From positions 1 through 32,016 of the forward strand of contig JAKSYS010000701.1 of NCBI GenBank assembly GCA_022925895.1: a stretch of 32,016 bases of DNA. Direction: 5' to 3'. The DNA is from Fragilaria crotonensis. Taxonomy: Eukaryota > Bacillariophyta > Fragilariophyceae > Fragilariales > Fragilariaceae. The stretch's first letter is position 1. Every line of letters starts with the position of its first letter. Positions 28,032 to 32,016 of this stretch are shown one piece after another. A model generated the notes under the pieces. It ran no database searches and was not told the origin of the DNA. It saw only the letters and a program-made list of their open reading frames with translations. The position numbers and the translations under genes are program-made.

Positions 28032-31000
28032 TTACCGAATCGGAGTGAAAAAAGTTCGAATAGATCTGGTACCCTTGATTGCCAAGTCTCTCACTCTCTT
28101 GATGCTTTCCTGCATGGTCGGACCATGAATTCGCAACCAGTTCTTGTTGTGTCTCGTAGGCTGCGATAAATGTAAGTTCATATCTTTCGGTAGCAACTCC
28201 TGGACGCGTGGTTCCATTTGAAGTCTGAGATCGTGGAATTTTCTGACTTCGCTCGAGACCAGGTCGCGTTCGATTTGTCGCCGAGTCGCTTCGTCGGCGC
28301 CGTGAATGTCTTGATTCCTCATGGACCAGAGTAGGAACCATTGGTTCCAGACGAATTTAATCAGATTAATTTGCCACCGCTGCCCTGTCATGACCTTGGT
28401 TCTGACAGCTGAACCTAGTCGAGAATACCACCTTTCCTGATATTGGCTCCACTTGATTCCGAACCGGCCGTTAAATATTTGCCTCCAACCGATGGATTCT
28501 TGCTGATCGATTATGGGCCGAACGTCGTCTGGAAACAAAGTTTTGGTTATGTGCACTTTAGTCTGCGCCTCTCCCTGGAACCACTCCTGTACTGCCTGGA
28601 GCAATAGGTATTTCAAGTTCGGGCACGTGTGAGTTGTATCGCAAAATTTTTCCAGTTCTCTCGAAAATTGAAGTCGCCATTGAGCTCTGCTGGGATCCGA
28701 GCATCGAATGATGTGGTCTCTGTCTTCAGTGCAATTACATAGGGGGCATCGTTGTTTGGTTGGTGAGTGTCTGTGCACGAAATAGTTTGTCGGCAAGATA
28801 TCATGGACAAGCTTGACGCAATGAGTATTCTTCTGGCGACACGCTCCCAAGGCTGAACCGTGTGCTTCCCAATTTATCGACTCCACTGTCTCCACTGTCC
28901 AGGCATTTTTCCGACTCATATAATGCAGTAAAGGAGGGCCGCTTGCTGCCGAATGAAGAGCTGAAATATGATGTGCTGTCACAGTTCCATGCAGTAAGTG
29001 TAACGCGGCGCCAATCTCAGTTGGTAACATGGTATGGGGACTCGGACTACCGTGAGTTCTCTGAAACAGTGATGCCATGTCGTCGGCGTCCACGTTCAGC
29101 TGAGCCAACAAAGTGAGACTCGCGTACGGGTGGTGTTTGTCTTGGTGACCTTTGATATGTTGGATATCGACTTCGGGTAATCGTCGCAAGCGTTCCTGGA
29201 TGAGAATTAATACGTCCCATTCTGGAATCATGACATCAAGCTCCGCAAGGTGCTTGTAACTGAACGTTGATGCTCTCCTCGTTTGCTTTTTCAAACCGAA
29301 CAACGTGTCCAGTAAACTCTGGCTATCGGTGGCTAAATGGCCCTCCCACGTGTCATTTTTATGAGTAAATTCTGCTATCCGTATGATAAAACACAACAGA
29401 GACAACAAACCATGTGCTTCCGATCGGTAGGAGTTCTGTTTTGCTCCTCGTACCAAGCCCATCCCCGTTGCCACGCGCTCTCCAAAATTGTTACTCATTG
29501 CCCATCCGAATGAACCTTGTGTCTGGGACCATTCCGACCCATCGCTCACCGCGACAAGGCCTTGTTCCAACGCCTCTACGATCGATCTTGGATCTGCTGC
29601 CAAGGATGTATGTTCGAGCAATTCAGCTTCCCATGGGTCTAATTGAGCGAAGAAGATTGCAAGAGATTGTGGTGGTGTTGGGATGCGTGTGACTTGATAT
29701 CGACTCCAGTATTTAATTCTCCATATATCTGGGGGTTGGAATATGATGTCCACAGGAGCTGCGTGTCTCGAGATATCTTGTCGCGTTTCGACGGTGGTCG
29801 TCTCTTGATACGTATCGTCAGCAAGTCGAAAACATTTCGCGAAGTGCTGCGCTTGTCTTACCCATAGTGTTGTTTCTGTCGCGTATGCGAAGTGTTCTTG
29901 GTGCATGTGATCGATGTCTCGAATCCAAGCGCCAAGAGGGGTATGTAATCTGCCATTACCATCGCTCCATAATCTATTGGCCTTTTCCCACAGAAGCCAT
30001 TCTTTATGTGACGGTCGCTCCTGGTGAATGAAGGTTTGGATAGTTCGGCTTGATATAAGTGAGAACTCTCCGTGAAGTTTGATGATATCGAGGCGATCCC
30101 CTTGCACGTTTGTGAGATCGGAAAGTGTGACCGCTTGCAAGTATAGTCGACAGTAATTGAGTCTTCTGATTTCGGCTGGAACGAACCTTCCTGATGCCAA
30201 GATGATATCCATGATCGCTAAATCATTTACGCGTTGCGGGAGATTAACTGCTGGAATTGATAAACTAATGCGTCCCCCAATACTCTTCAAAAATTGTCGG
30301 ATTGACTTGATCCAAATGGACTCGAGGTGAGGCAGGTCAGTCGTTGTGTCCTCCAGTAGAAATTGAGTAGTACCGACTTGAACTTGAAACCATGACAATG
30401 CAACTCGGAGTAATTTCCCTGTCACAAGGTTCGATCGAGAATGTCGGAGCAATAACGCGATTTGGCCCACTCCTTGTTGGTTAACGAAAGATTTGAAATC
30501 TGCTCCCCCAAGTCTTTTCGGACCGTATATAATTTCACGTTTTGTATGACGATTATATCCGCATCGGGCGATAATAATCGACATTGTTGTTCGCTGAATA
30601 GACTCCAATTGTTTGCTACTCATTGCAGAACATGCCAATGGGTACGAAACTGCGGGTAAGAAACACGTGTTATAAAAAATCGACGCTTCGTGTCGCGTCA
30701 CTGGCGTCGTCCAAAGGAATTCGATGTTGTCTTTGCATAACTTCCGTAATTGCCTCACTTGCTCTCTCTGAACGCCTGCCGGTTCCTTATAATGCCCGAG
30801 GGTTTTGTGCGCTTGATACGAGGACAATATCGGGATTTCGATCGACGCTGACGACATGGGGTCGATGACAGAGAACTTTGAGTCGTTCCCTGTGGCTTTT
30901 GGGGACATAACTGGGGCTCCCTGAAGAGTAAACATCCAACTAATCAGGTGACATGAACATTTCGATAATTCAAGGGCACCTCCGCTCGCGTGAAGTAGAT

Positions 31001-32016
31001 TGGCCCAGAGTTGCGCGTTGTGCTGGGCTTGTTTTATGAGCGATTCCCTGTTGGTCGTTGTGTCTTCTGAAAAGAACGAGTTGGTTTGGCCATTGCAGTC
31101 GTCGACAAAGCCTAGAAGGCCGAGCGAAGTTTCGATGGATTTCGTGATATCGTGATAATGGGCTGGGACCGATTTCTCGTCGTAGCAATCAAACAAAATG
31201 CACGACAGCATACAGCAAATGGCTGGAGAATTGCCACTCCCTTGGCCGGTACCGTAAATCGGAAATTCTGTGCAGTGGTGATATCCTTTATCTGCCAAAC
31301 CAAGATCTGTTCTTACCCTATATACTCGGCATCGCGAAGCGTAGTAAAGTTTGACTTTGTTACGGATTCGTGAACTCCGAATTTCCTACTCGCCAGAGCT
31401 GCTAGATTTGGGATAATCCTGTCGTAACATGAAGCCGCATCGTAATTTGTCAAGAGCACTGACCTTCTCGTGGCCCTAGATATTTCGTATTGGAGTTCCT
31501 CCACCAGTACTGGATCAAGAGCGTTCCGTCGCTTCCTCGAACCGAATTGACCGTTATTAAACCACCGATTGACTTCTGCCGTGTGCATCGCCGATCTCCA
31601 TTTTATACCCAAGGCCAGGTTGAAATCGGCCTCATATATATGAATGACTCTGGTTCGATGTAATCGAAAATTATCCGAATCCTTGAATAACATGGTGTTT
31701 GCGATCGTCTGCCATCTCTTGAAGGAATAGCCTCGTTGTAGTGCGTAATTCAGTAGATTTAAATGCAACGTTTGCAGATCTTGTTGCATGCTATTCAGTC
31801 TTTCCTTTGTCTCCATGTCGGATGCTCTTGTCGACTTATTACGACTGAACGAGTGGTCTGCGAAGAGCGCCTTGTAATGTCCCAAATGTAACCCTGATGG
31901 GGACGTTGTCGTAGATTCGCGCCATGACTTTATTTTCCCCTTGAAAGCCTCCATTGAAACTGTCGGACACGTAGGATGTGATGCCATTTCGTTGGTTTGC
32001 TTCAGATGCTTCAGTA
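28032..32016 (-). pseudogene. RT/RNase H/zinc-ribbon retroelement gene, 5' end outside window, one frameshift
   Basis: This is a non-LTR-type reverse transcriptase gene of a kind common in diatoms. The upstream frame (31313-32016, open at the window edge) has TSPSGLHLGHYKALF and TNYDAASCYDRI, an RT motif with the first Asp. The downstream frame (28032-31298) has PIYGTGQGSGNSPAIC, LGFVDDCNG (catalytic DD), RNase H motifs VSDGSEWS, SEAHGLL, ATDSQSLL and NVDADD, then a zinc ribbon CPLCNCTEDRDHIIRC. The frames meet at TATATA (31319-31324); removing one AT would rejoin them, so a dinucleotide insertion likely broke the gene. The apparent start at 31298 is a TTG within the RT domain and is not a real start. 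The C-terminal 200 residues are unassigned. No endonuclease is visible here; it may lie beyond the window. Confidence 0.85.

Overview
The window looks like nuclear DNA of a eukaryotic alga, most likely a diatom (a pennate diatom is my best guess). It is almost entirely a nest of retrotransposons. The diatom call is inference from three things: Ty1/copia polyproteins of the diatom type (a RQVDD polymerase box in one; DSHADT protease, an intervening chromodomain and a YVDD box in another), primer sites matching the anticodon region of initiator tRNA-Met, and a RT/RNase H/zinc-ribbon gene of a kind common in diatom genomes. I see no tRNA, rRNA, CRISPR or prokaryotic operon signals. I name the elements A to E plus one RT gene.

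Layout. 1-494: host or old sequence with the tail of a small lysine/acid-rich ORF. 495-12262: Element A, minus strand, an old copia element with 400/401 bp LTRs, iMet-type primer site, gag, protease, integrase, RT and RNase H, broken by at least eight frame changes. 6747-11317: Element B, plus strand, inserted inside the gag of A with a 5 bp target duplication and apparently identical 450 bp LTRs. B has one gag-like ORF and no pol except a remnant of the pol 3' end, so it is non-autonomous. 12263-13646 and 20131-about 21700: unassigned flanking DNA split by Element D. 13647-20130: Element D, plus strand, with identical 191 bp LTRs and intact gag and pol; it is the only element here that looks able to move itself. 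21714-22933: gag of Element E (one frame change), cut off from any pol by Element C. 22965 to about 27.9 kb: Element C, minus strand, with one 502 bp LTR, a polypurine tract and a long mostly non-coding interior with decayed ORFs. 28032-32016: a RT/RNase H gene, minus strand, running off the window and broken by one AT-dinucleotide insertion.

How the parts relate. A, B and C belong to one copia clade. Their LTRs share a core block, and their 3' ends share a pol-end plus polypurine-tract module. B and C are pol-less and could only move with enzymes from an autonomous relative; A itself is too damaged to supply them. The most interesting signal is that the pol-end/polypurine module occurs three times inside B and about five times inside C, where a retrotransposon normally needs one. 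B and C also share a second short conserved box (GATCGATCG-GGCCG, encoding IDRGR) just upstream of such modules.
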